Shown here piece by piece: positions 1 through 8,050 of a stretch of DNA of 64,000 bases. Within the stretch, counting starts at the first letter, position 1, and every line of letters starts with the position of its first letter. The notes under the pieces are model-generated. The model was not told where the DNA came from and ran no database searches. It saw only the letters and a list, made by a program, of their open reading frames with translations. Source of the DNA: Verrucomicrobiaceae bacterium (GTDB taxonomy: Bacteria; Verrucomicrobiota; Verrucomicrobiia; Verrucomicrobiales; Verrucomicrobiaceae); the NCBI GenBank assembly GCA_947458455.1, contig CANGYJ010000001.1, positions 310,001 to 374,000 of the forward strand, in the 5' to 3' direction. Both the position numbers and the translations under genes were made by a program.

Positions 1-801
1 CGGGTTTTGATTCTCAAACACATACTCGGCGATGACGGCGGTGTTCTTCGGGTAGCCGTTGATGCGCAGGACTTTGGTCTTCGGTTCGGAGAGGCGGCCG
101 AGCAGGGACTTCTCGCCAAATTTCACCATGGTGAGTGCCTCGCGGAGGAAGAGATTCGTGGCGGAGATGAGCACGCCTTCGCCATCTTCGGCGACGATGC
201 TTTCGCTGGCGAGCACGGCGGGGCTGATGTTCGCATTCCGAGCGCGGGCCAGGGGGCTTTGAGGATCAAAGTAGATGGAAGTGTTGCTTTCGATAAACTC
301 AACGCGGTCAAAGATCTTCCGAAGGACCACGATGGTCTCCTCACCATAGCGGCCGCGGTTGTGACCGGCATCCACGGGGCCATCGACGCTGTGGTTGAAG
401 TAAATGAACTCGGGGCCGAGCTGCGATTTCGCGATGTAGAGCCACGGGGCACCCTTTTCCATGTCCAGATACATGCGGAAGAGGCCGTCGATGCGCTTGA
501 AGTCCTTCGTGAAGTCCGCCACGGACTTTCTCTTCGGCTTGCTGTCCTCGGCGGGCTTTGCGGCGGTCTGCGGAGCTGGAGCAGGCTGGGGCTTGGCTTC
601 GGGTTTGGGTTCCTGTTTTGGCTCCGGCTTCGGTTCTGGCTTCGGCTCGGGTTTGGGTTCCGGTTTGGCAGGATCGGGTTTTGGCTCGGGTTTGGAGGGC
701 GCGGGCTTCGGCTGCGGTTTGGGTTCGGGCTTCGGATCAGCCGCATGACTGCCCAGGGCAAGAAAGAGGAGGGTGAGGGAGGTCAGAGTGCGGCGAAGCA
801 T
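1..801 (-). CDS. Zinc-dependent metalloprotease N-terminus (DUF5117-like), partial
   Basis: This reading frame runs off the left edge, so the ORF track shows only its shadows. It starts MLRRTLTSLTLLFLALG, a Sec signal peptide, followed by roughly 60 residues of KPEP/KPAP repeats (about residues 23-85) and then a globular part with AKSQLGPEFIYFNHSVDG and NISPAVLASESIVAEDG. That part resembles the DUF5117 region found ahead of the catalytic domain in large secreted zinc metalloproteases; the HExxH catalytic half would lie outside the window. The Lys/Pro/Glu spacer probably acts as a stiff linker in the envelope. The frame is open for 267 codons with no stop. Family assignment comes from remembered motifs, not a search. 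Confidence 0.7.
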   Translation of the reverse strand, partial: MLRRTLTSLTLLFLALGSHAADPKPEPKPQPKPAPSKPEPKPDPAKPEPKPEPKPEPKPEPKQEPKPEAKPQPAPAPQTAAKPAEDSKPKRKSVADFTKDFKRIDGLFRMYLDMEKGAPWLYIAKSQLGPEFIYFNHSVDGPVDAGHNRGRYGEETIVVLRKIFDRVEFIESNTSIYFDPQSPLARARNANISPAVLASESIVAEDGEGVLISATNLFLREALTMVKFGEKSLLGRLSEPKTKVLRINGYPKNTAVIAEYVFENQNP

Positions 802-865
802 GGTGGGGGGGGAAGTCTGAAAATCTATGGGACAACGCCTTGAGATGCACGGCTTTGTGCGAAAA

Positions 866-1993
866 TTATTTGGGAGGGCGTTTGCTGTCGATGGTGCTCT
901 GAGCTTGGTCACGCTCAATGCAGGGGCCGCACAGGGAGAGTAAATCCTGTGCTTCGGTGATCGAGTGATCGGTGTAGGCCCATTGACCCGCTGCGCGGGC
1001 CGCAAAGGCATCTCGCAGCGGCCCGGCGGGGAGTTGGTGAGCCATCGCACACAGTTCGGCGAAGCTCTTCATCGTCGCTCCGAGATAACCGCCGACCTCA
1101 TTGGCTGACTTTTGAAGGTCGGGACGGTCGGAGTGACCGAGGAGCCATTGAAAGGCATCCTGCGGATGATCATTCACATAGGCGCTAAGCCATTCCTCGC
1201 TGAGCCGGCTGCGTTCCGCATGAGTGGGCAGTTGGGAGACGATTTCCAGCCCAGAGGCGTGATCGATGCCGTCGCGGTGGCAAACCCGAGACAGCAGATA
1301 GTCCCGCAGTCGCTTCGGCTCGACGTTCGTGAGGGCAGCGAGAGCTCCATTGGCATCTTTGATCATCCAACTGTGAGCGATCTGGATGAGAGCCTTCTCT
1401 CGCAGGAAGACATCCTCGATTTGATCCGCCCAAGCGGCACTGGCGAGCGGGTCTTTGTTTGCGCTGAGGGACAGCAAGTGCTCGATGCCGGTTTCTTGAA
1501 GCACGCTGTCGTCTTCGAGGGCATTGACCCACTTCCAAGCGGCCTCCGTGTCTGATTTTGTCCAGAGATCGAGAACTGCCCACAGAGCACGCTCCTTGAG
1601 CTGCGGTGAAGAAAGGCCACGCAGGGCTATGAGTGCGCCGTTGAGGTCCAAGGCGGCCCAGCGTTCGAAAAGGCAGCGCAGCAAGCGCCGACGCACCTCG
1701 GGGAAAGGATTGCGCAAGAGGCCGCGCAGCCTCGCGGGCAGTTCCTCCAGACTCATCTGCGAGATGGGATGAATGGCTTCCGCCCAGTTCTCGCAGGTCA
1801 GCAGGGCGAGTCCCGCCTCCGAAGCGGCTTGGGGCGGCGGCTGGTATGCCCGCACCTCGATGGAGCTTATCGATTCCGCTTGCTGGGTGCCTGCGACGGT
1901 CTTTTCAGAGGGTTCGAACGTGTTTTCGCTCGCGAGCCAGATGCCCGCGAAGGCGCACAGCGCATGCAAAAGCATCTGGAGCATGAGTTTCAT
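866..1993 (-). CDS. Exported alpha-helical repeat protein (second of a pair)
   Basis: Function unknown. The ATG at 1993 was chosen over the longer ORF because it begins MKLMLQMLLHALCAFAG, a signal peptide or membrane anchor, and overlaps the upstream stop as ATGA, which implies translational coupling. The remainder is helical, with recurring units of the form W..A..D..GALxAL...L.ERAL..V...W at about 30-35 residue spacing, suggesting an alpha-solenoid. The gene upstream encodes a protein of similar size and composition, so the two look like diverged paralogues. Such Ala/Trp/Leu helical-repeat proteins are common and uncharacterised in Verrucomicrobia (from memory). Confidence 0.65.
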   Translation of the reverse strand: MKLMLQMLLHALCAFAGIWLASENTFEPSEKTVAGTQQAESISSIEVRAYQPPPQAASEAGLALLTCENWAEAIHPISQMSLEELPARLRGLLRNPFPEVRRRLLRCLFERWAALDLNGALIALRGLSSPQLKERALWAVLDLWTKSDTEAAWKWVNALEDDSVLQETGIEHLLSLSANKDPLASAAWADQIEDVFLREKALIQIAHSWMIKDANGALAALTNVEPKRLRDYLLSRVCHRDGIDHASGLEIVSQLPTHAERSRLSEEWLSAYVNDHPQDAFQWLLGHSDRPDLQKSANEVGGYLGATMKSFAELCAMAHQLPAGPLRDAFAARAAGQWAYTDHSITEAQDLLSLCGPCIERDQAQSTIDSKRPPK

Positions 1994-3009
1994 CGAGCTG
2001 CCTCCAATCCATAGCTTTTCAGCAGCTTGGCACGCACTGCGGCGGTCATGAGCGACTCTGGCACATCGCCTTGCAGCCAAGTGAGAGCGGCGGCGCGATC
2101 ACTGGTGAGCCACTGCGCGACATCATGCTCGATTTCCCGCTGACGGTCCTCCTGATCGGCGATTTGGCCGTTCAGTTCAATCCCGCGAACTGGGTCATTC
2201 CGTCCGATTCCCCATGCGTAACCTTTGAGCATCTCTTCCCGCTTGGTGACGTCGGTTTCCACTGCGATCAGGCTCTCCATGGCCTGCGGGTCGATCTCGG
2301 CGAGATGCTGCCCCATGTGCCTCTCGGCGGAATAAACATCCTCATGCGGCTTTGTGTTCAGCCGGGCCAGAATGGCCGAGGAATTGCGCCAAGAGCCCGC
2401 CTGATTGGCGAAAGCGGTCATACCTTCCGCTAGGCATGAGCGTCCTTTGTCGGTCAATTGGGCCGCGAAAGCCAGCACACGCTCCGCCGGCAGCCTGCAC
2501 AGCCCCCAGGCGGCATTTTGCAGCACGCCGATGGTATTCAGCCGGTCCGCAGGTAGCGCTTCGATGAAACGCAGCGCACCCTCCACATCCTCGCCGCCCC
2601 AAGTGGCGATGAGACTCCATAGCAAGTGATCCACCGCCTGACTCGGAGGAAGTCCGAGCACGATGCGTGCAAGCGTGCGTGGATCGTGTCGGCGAAAATC
2701 GCGCACCAGCTCCTTCGCCAGCGCGAGGCGCTGCTCCGGCGTGAGTCCGGCATCGTGGCGAAAGAGCCGCTCCGCCGCGCTGGTGTTGCCTTGGCTTATT
2801 TCCTTCCGCACCCAGTCCATCGAGGCCGTGACGCTGGTGAAGGTTGGTGGCTTGGGGAGCAACTGGGTGGCACGAGTCGCTGCGGATGCCTTCTTCACTG
2901 ATTCAGGCTGCGATGTTGGAAGGGGCTCAACCCTTTTCATCGACGCACCCACACCTGCGCCAAGCGCCATGCATAGCGCGGAGGTGAGAAGGGGGCGGAG
3001 GAACGGCAT
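1990..3009 (-). CDS. Exported alpha-helical repeat protein (first of a pair)
   Basis: Function unknown. The start at 3009 gives MPFLRPLLTSALCMALGAGVGA, a convincing N-terminal hydrophobic segment; the 28 extra upstream residues in the ORF track look non-coding. After about residue 60 the protein is rich in short amphipathic helices (SAAERLFRHDAGLTPEQRL, then W..ED.EGALRFIEALP) resembling the repeat units of its downstream neighbour. Its TGA overlaps the neighbour's ATG by four bases. Both probably form an alpha-solenoid scaffold in the periplasm or at the inner membrane, an inference from sequence texture only. Confidence 0.65.
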   Translation of the reverse strand: MPFLRPLLTSALCMALGAGVGASMKRVEPLPTSQPESVKKASAATRATQLLPKPPTFTSVTASMDWVRKEISQGNTSAAERLFRHDAGLTPEQRLALAKELVRDFRRHDPRTLARIVLGLPPSQAVDHLLWSLIATWGGEDVEGALRFIEALPADRLNTIGVLQNAAWGLCRLPAERVLAFAAQLTDKGRSCLAEGMTAFANQAGSWRNSSAILARLNTKPHEDVYSAERHMGQHLAEIDPQAMESLIAVETDVTKREEMLKGYAWGIGRNDPVRGIELNGQIADQEDRQREIEHDVAQWLTSDRAAALTWLQGDVPESLMTAAVRAKLLKSYGLEAAR

Positions 3010-3039
3010 TGGGCTTTTGAAACGGCCCAGATGTCGAAA

Positions 3040-3112
3040 CCTTGGACAAAGCCAAGGAGCGGGACTTGCCAAGTCCCGAGAATGCCCCGGCACTTGGCAA
3101 GTGCCTCTCCTT
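3040..3112. repeat. Compound palindromic element (two hairpins in an outer stem)
   Basis: Between two minus-strand genes there are two perfect short palindromes: GGGACTTGCCAAGTCCC (3061-3077) and GGCACTTGGCAAGTGCC (3089-3105). They are enclosed by an outer pair AAGGAG (3054-3059) and CTCCTT (3107-3112). A third small hairpin, CCTTGG/CCAAGG, sits at 3040-3057 and overlaps the outer arm, so it is an alternative fold. Both palindromes share the core ACTTGSCAAGT, so this looks like a REP/BIME-type doublet or small structured element rather than a simple terminator, although it could attenuate transcription after the sialidase gene. Confidence 0.6.
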
Positions 3113-3113
3113 G

Positions 3114-4343
3114 TTACTTGCCGAGCTTCGCGTCGAGTTCCTCCAATTTGAAGCGCACGCTGACGACATACGCCTCTTCGCCCTCGGTCCAGTGACCGTA
3201 GGTGGTGGTGACGAAGGTGCCGTCGGGAAGCAATTCGACGCCGGGATAGGTGGTGTCCTGGCCTTTTTTGTTGTCCATGATACGGACGCGATACTGGCCT
3301 TCTGTGCCGTTGACGATGTCGTCGTATTTGCCCACCCAGCCCACCCAGTCGCCTTTGGTGGCGCTGACGTGCGTGGTGTCGCGGAAGCTGATGAACAGGC
3401 GACCATCGGGCGCATACTTGGCGACATGGCGGTCACCGGTGAGCGCGGCGGGGAGTTCTTTCGGCTCGCTCCAGCTCAGGCCTTCGTCGTTTGAGAAAAT
3501 GACGAAGGAATTGTACTTCCGGCTGTTTTCGCGAAGCAGCACGGCGATCTGTTTACCATCGGGCGAACGCAGAGCACCGGGTTCGCAGAGATTCGCATCG
3601 GGCAGCATGGCGATGGGGGCGGGGATGCTCCAAGTGAGGCCACCGTCTTTGGAAAGCGTGGTGTACACCCAGAATCGCCACGGTTTGGCCGTTGATGACG
3701 AGTGATCCGGCGAGTGGGGGCTTTTGATGCGGTATTTCTCCACGTCACCGCCACGAATGAAGCGTCCGTCGTCATGGAAGAAGGCGAGGTAGTGCCCCGG
3801 CGTCTGCAAACCGATCACGGTGCTCATCGTGACTACACCGCCGAAGTCGCCGATGGGTTTCAATTCGCTCCAGTTCGCGCCATCGTCCTCGCTGACGGCC
3901 ATGCGGATGGGATACAGGCCACTGAACATGATGAGGCGCTTTTTGCCGCTCGCATCGACGACGCGATGCAGCGTGGGCACCTCCAGCGAGGTCTCCCAGT
4001 TCTTCGGTGTGGGCAGGCGGTCACTCCAAGTGAAGCCCGCGTCGTTGCTGCGCTTATAAACGATGGCTCCGCGTCCGTGGCCCTTCGGATAGACGGTGAG
4101 CATGGTCTTGTTGTCTTCGAGCAGTACCGTCGTCGGATGGCCGAGATACTGGCCTTTCTCGCGATCCACGATGATCTGACGCCGCGTCTCGCCGCTGATG
4201 TCCACGATGGGAATGGTGTAGCCGGGAGCGAGCTTCGTTTTGAGATTCTTCGGCGGCGCGAGCGTGATGTCGGCCTTTTGGAGCTTCGTTTGGGCGAAAG
4301 CGGAGGTGACAAGGACGATGGGGAAAAGGAAGCGGAGCATCAT
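3114..4343 (-). CDS. Secreted BNR-repeat sialidase-family protein
   Basis: The protein starts MMLRFLFPIVLVTSAFAQT, a signal peptide with a plausible AFA-Q cleavage site. Four Asp-boxes (S-x-D-x-G-x-T-W type) are visible: SNDAGFTW (about 99), SEDDGANW (151), SKDGGLTW (231) and SNDEGLSW (284). These mark a six-bladed sialidase/BNR beta-propeller, and the size (409 aa) fits a single propeller. Such proteins act outside the cytoplasm on glycans, as exo-sialidases or related hydrolases, but BNR folds without catalytic function are frequent. The arginine triad was not resolved by eye, so true sialidase activity is inference. It is last in a minus-strand run of exported proteins, 33 bp after the beta-helix gene. 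ATG at 4340 is an equally likely start. Confidence 0.8.
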   Translation of the reverse strand: MMLRFLFPIVLVTSAFAQTKLQKADITLAPPKNLKTKLAPGYTIPIVDISGETRRQIIVDREKGQYLGHPTTVLLEDNKTMLTVYPKGHGRGAIVYKRSNDAGFTWSDRLPTPKNWETSLEVPTLHRVVDASGKKRLIMFSGLYPIRMAVSEDDGANWSELKPIGDFGGVVTMSTVIGLQTPGHYLAFFHDDGRFIRGGDVEKYRIKSPHSPDHSSSTAKPWRFWVYTTLSKDGGLTWSIPAPIAMLPDANLCEPGALRSPDGKQIAVLLRENSRKYNSFVIFSNDEGLSWSEPKELPAALTGDRHVAKYAPDGRLFISFRDTTHVSATKGDWVGWVGKYDDIVNGTEGQYRVRIMDNKKGQDTTYPGVELLPDGTFVTTTYGHWTEGEEAYVVSVRFKLEELDAKLGK

Positions 4344-4376
4344 GGTGAGGCTCCAAACGACCTGTGCAGGCTCTGA

Positions 4377-5435
4377 CTAACGTGGTTTCACTCCGTAACC
4401 ACCGTTCTTCTCCTCCACCGGCAGCTTCGGTCTCGACCGATCCGGGCGGTCCTCGGCAAGCCAGGTGTTGTTTTCAAAGCGGAAGGTTTCGGGAGAGGTG
4501 CCATCGCCGATGTTGAGGTCGGTTTGCACTTTCGAACGGCTGAAGTTGATCTGGTTGTCTTTGATAAGGACATGGCTACAGGGCACAAAACCAGGTTCAC
4601 GGGTTTCCTGGAGGATGCGGAAGATCCATTTGGTGGGGAAGCGGATCGAGTTGCCGCTGAACTCCGCGCCATCGACACCGACAAAGGCGGCGGCACATGG
4701 GCTGCCTTCGATGACATTGTCCCGCACGATGAGGCGGGCGGCCTCGAACTTGGCACCTTGTGGGCGGAAGTAGGGCAGGCCAGTGGAGCCACCGAGGTTG
4801 ATAGGACGCTCGCCCGCATTTGTGAAGTGACATTTTTCGACGATGACATCGCTTGTGCCGCCTTTGAGCTGGATGGCGGCACTGGCGGTGAAGCCTTCTT
4901 TGCCGGTGAAAAGGCAGCCGGTGATCAAACTATGATGACAGCCGACGAAGTCGATCCCCTGGCCGCCCCAGCCGGTGATGGTGCAATCACGGATCGTGAG
5001 CTGGTCGAGGCCGGAACACTTGATGCCATCATGATTGCCCTTGGGGCCAATGTCGCTGATCTCGATTTGCTCGATCGTGATGCCGGTGGAGGGATTCGCC
5101 AGATCGCCGCCGTCGTCGAGATTGAGGCCGTTACCGGTCTGGCCGCTGACGCGCAGTTTTCGCAGCGTGAGGTCCTTGCAGCGGGAGAAGTGAAAGGCGT
5201 TGCCACCGCCTTTGAAGTGCGGTGGCTGCGTTGGATCAAGCGCCTCAATGGTGAGCTTTTCGACGCCGCTGACGGAGTGGCCGCCGGGGTAGTCGCCAGG
5301 GGCGAATTTGAGTGTGGTGCCGGTTTTCAGGACGCGCAAAGCAGTCACGAGTTCGTCCGGCGACTTGATGAGGATCTCTCCAGCAAAGACGGAAGGGCCA
5401 AAAAGGACGGAAGCGATGAGCGGGCGGAACGTCAT
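4377..5435 (-). CDS. Secreted right-handed parallel beta-helix protein
   Basis: The start at 5435 (MTFRPLIASVLFGPSVFAG) supplies a signal peptide and overlaps the upstream TGA as ATGA. The body carries tandem rungs of the pectate-lyase/parallel beta-helix kind: TIEALDPTQPPHF, LTLRKLRVSGQTGNGLNLDDGG, ITIEQIEISDIGPKGNHDG, LTIRDCTITGWGGQGIDF, HSLITGCLFTGK, VIVEKCHFTNAG. Length of about 352 aa fits the fold. Family members degrade or bind polysaccharides; no catalytic residues can be assigned by eye. Position between a LolA-like protein and a sialidase suggests a shared extracytoplasmic, possibly glycan-related, role (inference). Confidence 0.78.
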   Translation of the reverse strand: MTFRPLIASVLFGPSVFAGEILIKSPDELVTALRVLKTGTTLKFAPGDYPGGHSVSGVEKLTIEALDPTQPPHFKGGGNAFHFSRCKDLTLRKLRVSGQTGNGLNLDDGGDLANPSTGITIEQIEISDIGPKGNHDGIKCSGLDQLTIRDCTITGWGGQGIDFVGCHHSLITGCLFTGKEGFTASAAIQLKGGTSDVIVEKCHFTNAGERPINLGGSTGLPYFRPQGAKFEAARLIVRDNVIEGSPCAAAFVGVDGAEFSGNSIRFPTKWIFRILQETREPGFVPCSHVLIKDNQINFSRSKVQTDLNIGDGTSPETFRFENNTWLAEDRPDRSRPKLPVEEKNGGYGVKPR

Positions 5436-6040
5436 GGCTTGGCGAGGCCTACAGGGAGCTGGGCGAGGCGTTCGAGTTCGGTGACTTCGTGGAAAAACCA
5501 CGGTTTGGAGTCCTTCACCTTGAAGATAATGGTCTTGGCGGCGTAGCGCAGGCCGTCGTGCTCTTTCCATTCGCTAAAGCGGTAGAAATCTCCGCGCCAG
5601 TCGAGGCGGAGGAGGAGGCTGGTTTCCTTGTCGAAGTAGAATTTCATCGCCGGATCGACGCTGCCGCTGATTTGCAGGACAAAGCAGTTTTTTCCTTCGT
5701 CGGTGAGATCAGGGATGACTTCGATTTTTGATTTCGGATCGACCAAAAGATCGAGCGACCAAGCGCGGACGTCGTCTTTGGCGGGTTCAGCACCGCGTTC
5801 CTTTTTGTTGATCCACCACTTGTCCGGCTGGGAGAGGATCGATTCGCGGGTGGAGCGCTTTTTGCCCTCGGCAGGCTCGGGAGTGCTGCCGAAGTGGAAG
5901 ATTTCTTTGATGCGGAAGGTTTTGAGCAGCTTGTCTTTGCCACCGACGGCGGCGAGGGCTTTTTCGACGAGCGGTTGTGGCTCCACCGTTTGAGTGAAGG
6001 CAGAGGTGGCGAGGAGAAGCGGGAGGAGAAAGCGCAGCAT
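5432..6040 (-). CDS. LolA-like / outer-membrane lipoprotein-sorting-like exported protein
   Basis: ATG at 6040 is preferred over the TTG at 6052 because MLRFLLPLLLATSAFTQT then aligns with the signal peptide of the sialidase downstream, including the preceding bases. The mature part (LVEKALAAVGGKDKL, KTFRIKEIFHFG, then RESILSQPDKWWI, VLQISGSVDPAMKFYFDKET, LRLDWRGDFYRFSEW) follows the pattern of periplasmic LolA/LolB-fold proteins that measure or carry a lipid chain. It has no obvious lipobox. It is coupled by a four-base overlap to the beta-helix gene. Precise function is unknown; the LolA comparison is by pattern. Confidence 0.6.
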   Translation of the reverse strand: MLRFLLPLLLATSAFTQTVEPQPLVEKALAAVGGKDKLLKTFRIKEIFHFGSTPEPAEGKKRSTRESILSQPDKWWINKKERGAEPAKDDVRAWSLDLLVDPKSKIEVIPDLTDEGKNCFVLQISGSVDPAMKFYFDKETSLLLRLDWRGDFYRFSEWKEHDGLRYAAKTIIFKVKDSKPWFFHEVTELERLAQLPVGLAKP

Positions 6041-6080
6041 GGTGAGCTTCAAACGGCCTTTCGAGGCCTTTCATTGCGCC

Positions 6081-6596
6081 TCAAAGACCATCCGGGTGGC
6101 GGATGGTGTAGCCTTTGATGGGCCGCTTGCGATCCGTCCAGCGGGGGCCGCGGCTGTCGTCATCGTTGTAACCGGTGTCGAGGCGGAGGCCGGCGATCTC
6201 GCAGAAGACGTGGCCGTTGCGGGCATAGACAGTGATCCATTTGCCGTGGCCGCTATCACCAAATTTGCGGAAAGAGCCTGACACGGAGGGCGCGCCGAGC
6301 TTTCCGGCAGCGTGGAGGATGTAGGACACCGTGCCTGAGCAATCGTAGGCGCTGTCCTCGAAGTGCGCGTGGCCGCCACCACGACGGTAGGGCTTCGTAC
6401 AGATACGGTTCCCGGCGGAAATGGCCCGCAGGACAGGTGCGGGGGCATCGGCGGGTGGCACGGCCTTGTCATTGATGATGATGGCCGTCTTGCCGGGGAC
6501 GTAATCATATTCCCAGTTACTGGGACCGGAGGAGCACTGGCAGAGCAGCAGGCTGGCGAGGCAGATGAAAAGCAGGGCGGAAAAGCGGGCTGGCAT
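6081..6596 (-). CDS. NlpC/P60-like cysteine peptidase, probable lipoprotein
   Basis: N-terminus MPARFSALLFICLASLLLCQCSSG is a signal peptide with a Cys right after the hydrophobic core (Cys19 or Cys21), so lipid attachment is plausible though the lipobox is not canonical. The catalytic cysteine sits in YDCSGTVSYILHAAG (Cys86), the NlpC/P60 signature, and the partner histidine is likely His129 in ARNGHVFCEIAGLRLDTG. NlpC/P60 enzymes cut peptidoglycan stem peptides, usually D-Glu to the diamino acid. At 171 aa this is essentially one catalytic domain. It is first in the run of exported-protein genes leading to the sialidase, 40 bp upstream of the LolA-like gene. Confidence 0.75.
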   Translation of the reverse strand: MPARFSALLFICLASLLLCQCSSGPSNWEYDYVPGKTAIIINDKAVPPADAPAPVLRAISAGNRICTKPYRRGGGHAHFEDSAYDCSGTVSYILHAAGKLGAPSVSGSFRKFGDSGHGKWITVYARNGHVFCEIAGLRLDTGYNDDDSRGPRWTDRKRPIKGYTIRHPDGL

Positions 6597-7079
6597 TCGG
6601 TGATCTTATGACGGTAATATTCCGGCAATCAACAAGCGCGAGGGGCTAGGACGCGGCTTCAACCCAAAAGGCTTTTCACAAAGGGAGGGGGAGTTTCGTG
6701 CGGTATCTAAGCTACCGTCATTAATAGAAAGCACCAGACGGCATGGCTACCTTTGTGTCCTGAGTTTGTATTAAGTCCACTAGCTAGAATCTAGCTTTCA
6801 GATATGTGGACTGGCTCTATTGATTTGCTTTGTTCTGAACGGAGCCGGTTTATATGATAGTCTTCACGAATTCCAAAAATTTGCTGCATGTGGCAGTTTA
6901 TTGTTGCAATTTTGACACTAATTCGCAAATCTACCAATTATTCCCGATAATGATGCCGTCACCTCCTTCCAGAAATCATTTTATGCTGTAATTATCACAT
7001 CGTAGTTTCATTTATCCTCAGCTTTGATTCTCTTTCCCTTTTCCAATAACCCAAGACAAGACTAACAACCACACCCCTT
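6597..7079. other. A/T-rich intergenic region between divergent genes
   Basis: No gene is supported in this 480-bp stretch. From about 6700 it is much richer in A+T than its surroundings. A consensus -35-like TTGACA lies at 6912-6917, but no convincing -10 sits at standard spacing, so it is noted only as a possible promoter. The region separates the minus-strand exported-protein run from the plus-strand HTH-receiver gene and must hold promoters for both. Confidence 0.5.
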
Positions 7080-7649
7080 ATGGCCGATACAGCACCGCCC
7101 GAACTTATGACGGTTAAAGAGACTGCGGAATACCTCCGTATTCCACTTCCTACCGTCTATTACCTCGTCCAGCGCGGACAGCTCCCCGCCGTGCAAATCG
7201 GTGGTCGCTGGCGCATCAAGCGCAGCTTGTTGGACCGTGATGTGCTTCGCAAAGAAGAGGAAGGTGGCCAGCCTACCGTGCTCGTGGTGGACGATGACCC
7301 TGCCCTCCAGGCGCTATTCAAGCAGTTCCTCAAAAAGGCCGGCTTTGGCCGCCTTGTCGTAGGAACTGGCTCGGAAGCTATCGCGATGGCCAAGAAGCAG
7401 AAATTCGACTTCGTTTTCCTCGACCTCAAACTGCCGGACGTGCCAGGGGATGAGGTGTATTCCCAGTTGAAGGCACTCTACCCTGACCTGCCCATTGTGG
7501 TCATCACAGGTTACCCGGATAGCGAAATCCTGAGTCGCATTCTTTCCCATGGCCCGGTGACAGTGATCAAGAAGCCCATCGAATACGATCAACTCAATCT
7601 TGCCGTCAAACAACTTGGCCACAAAGGAGCGGAAACGGCCGAAGCCTGA
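7080..7649 (+). CDS. Excisionase-type HTH fused to a response-regulator receiver domain
   Basis: Residues 9-55 (MTVKETAEYLRIPLPTVYYLV, then GGRWRIKRSLLD) form an HTH_17/excisionase-MerR-like winged helix. Residues 66-185 are a CheY-type receiver with the acidic pocket DDD (71-73), phosphoacceptor Asp115 in FVFLDLKLPD, Thr143 in VVITG and the conserved Lys in IKKP (164-165). All receiver residues needed for phosphorylation are present. The DNA-binding part is at the N-terminus, the reverse of most response regulators, so phosphorylation may control DNA binding by a non-standard geometry. No histidine kinase is nearby, making it an orphan. A strong terminator follows. Confidence 0.88.
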   Translation: MADTAPPELMTVKETAEYLRIPLPTVYYLVQRGQLPAVQIGGRWRIKRSLLDRDVLRKEEEGGQPTVLVVDDDPALQALFKQFLKKAGFGRLVVGTGSEAIAMAKKQKFDFVFLDLKLPDVPGDEVYSQLKALYPDLPIVVITGYPDSEILSRILSHGPVTVIKKPIEYDQLNLAVKQLGHKGAETAEA

Positions 7650-7676
7650 TCCCTTTCAAAGCTCACTCCACATTAG

Positions 7677-7716
7677 CCCCAAGTCTCCTCGATGGAGACT
7701 TGGGGTTTGGTTTTTT
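7677..7716 (+). terminator. Rho-independent terminator of the HTH-receiver gene
   Basis: A perfect 12-bp stem (CCCCAAGTCTCC at 7677-7688, GGAGACTTGGGG at 7694-7705) with a TCGAT loop is followed by TTTGGTTTTTT. It lies 28 bp after the stop codon at 7649. Confidence 0.92.
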
Positions 7717-7777
7717 GGGCGAGATACATGTAAAGGTTTGAGGTGAACCAAATCTCAAAGGCATTTAAGTAAACGTT

Positions 7778-8005
7778 ATGAGTGGCTTTGTCGCAACAGT
7801 AGGCAAGGTCAAGATACCATCGCGGCCAGATTTCATGGCTGGCTTGTATGTGGACGAGATGCGGAAACGGGAACGCTTCATGAATGAGGATACGTCAAAG
7901 TAGCGCTTGCACATGTTCGTGAGCGCCCGCGAGAACACGGCCGCCCTGACAAAGCGCATCGAGAGGAGCCCCCTAAGGCATTTTCATCGGAAACCGGCAT
8001 CTCAA
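7778..8005 (+). pseudogene. Possible gene remnant truncated by the IS256 scar
   Basis: A plus-strand frame from ATG at 7778 reads FVATVGKVKIPSRPDFM and VDEMRKRERFMNED, hits a TAG at 7901, then continues in the same frame with RLHMFVSARENTAALTKRIE. The composition looks protein-like on both sides of the stop. The frame appears to end where the IS256 left end would begin (about 8006). I do not recognise the family; it may be chance coding texture. Confidence 0.25.
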
Positions 8006-8050
8006 GAGCCTATCAGAAAGTTTGTGTGAGGGGGGCAAGTACAGACAGAC

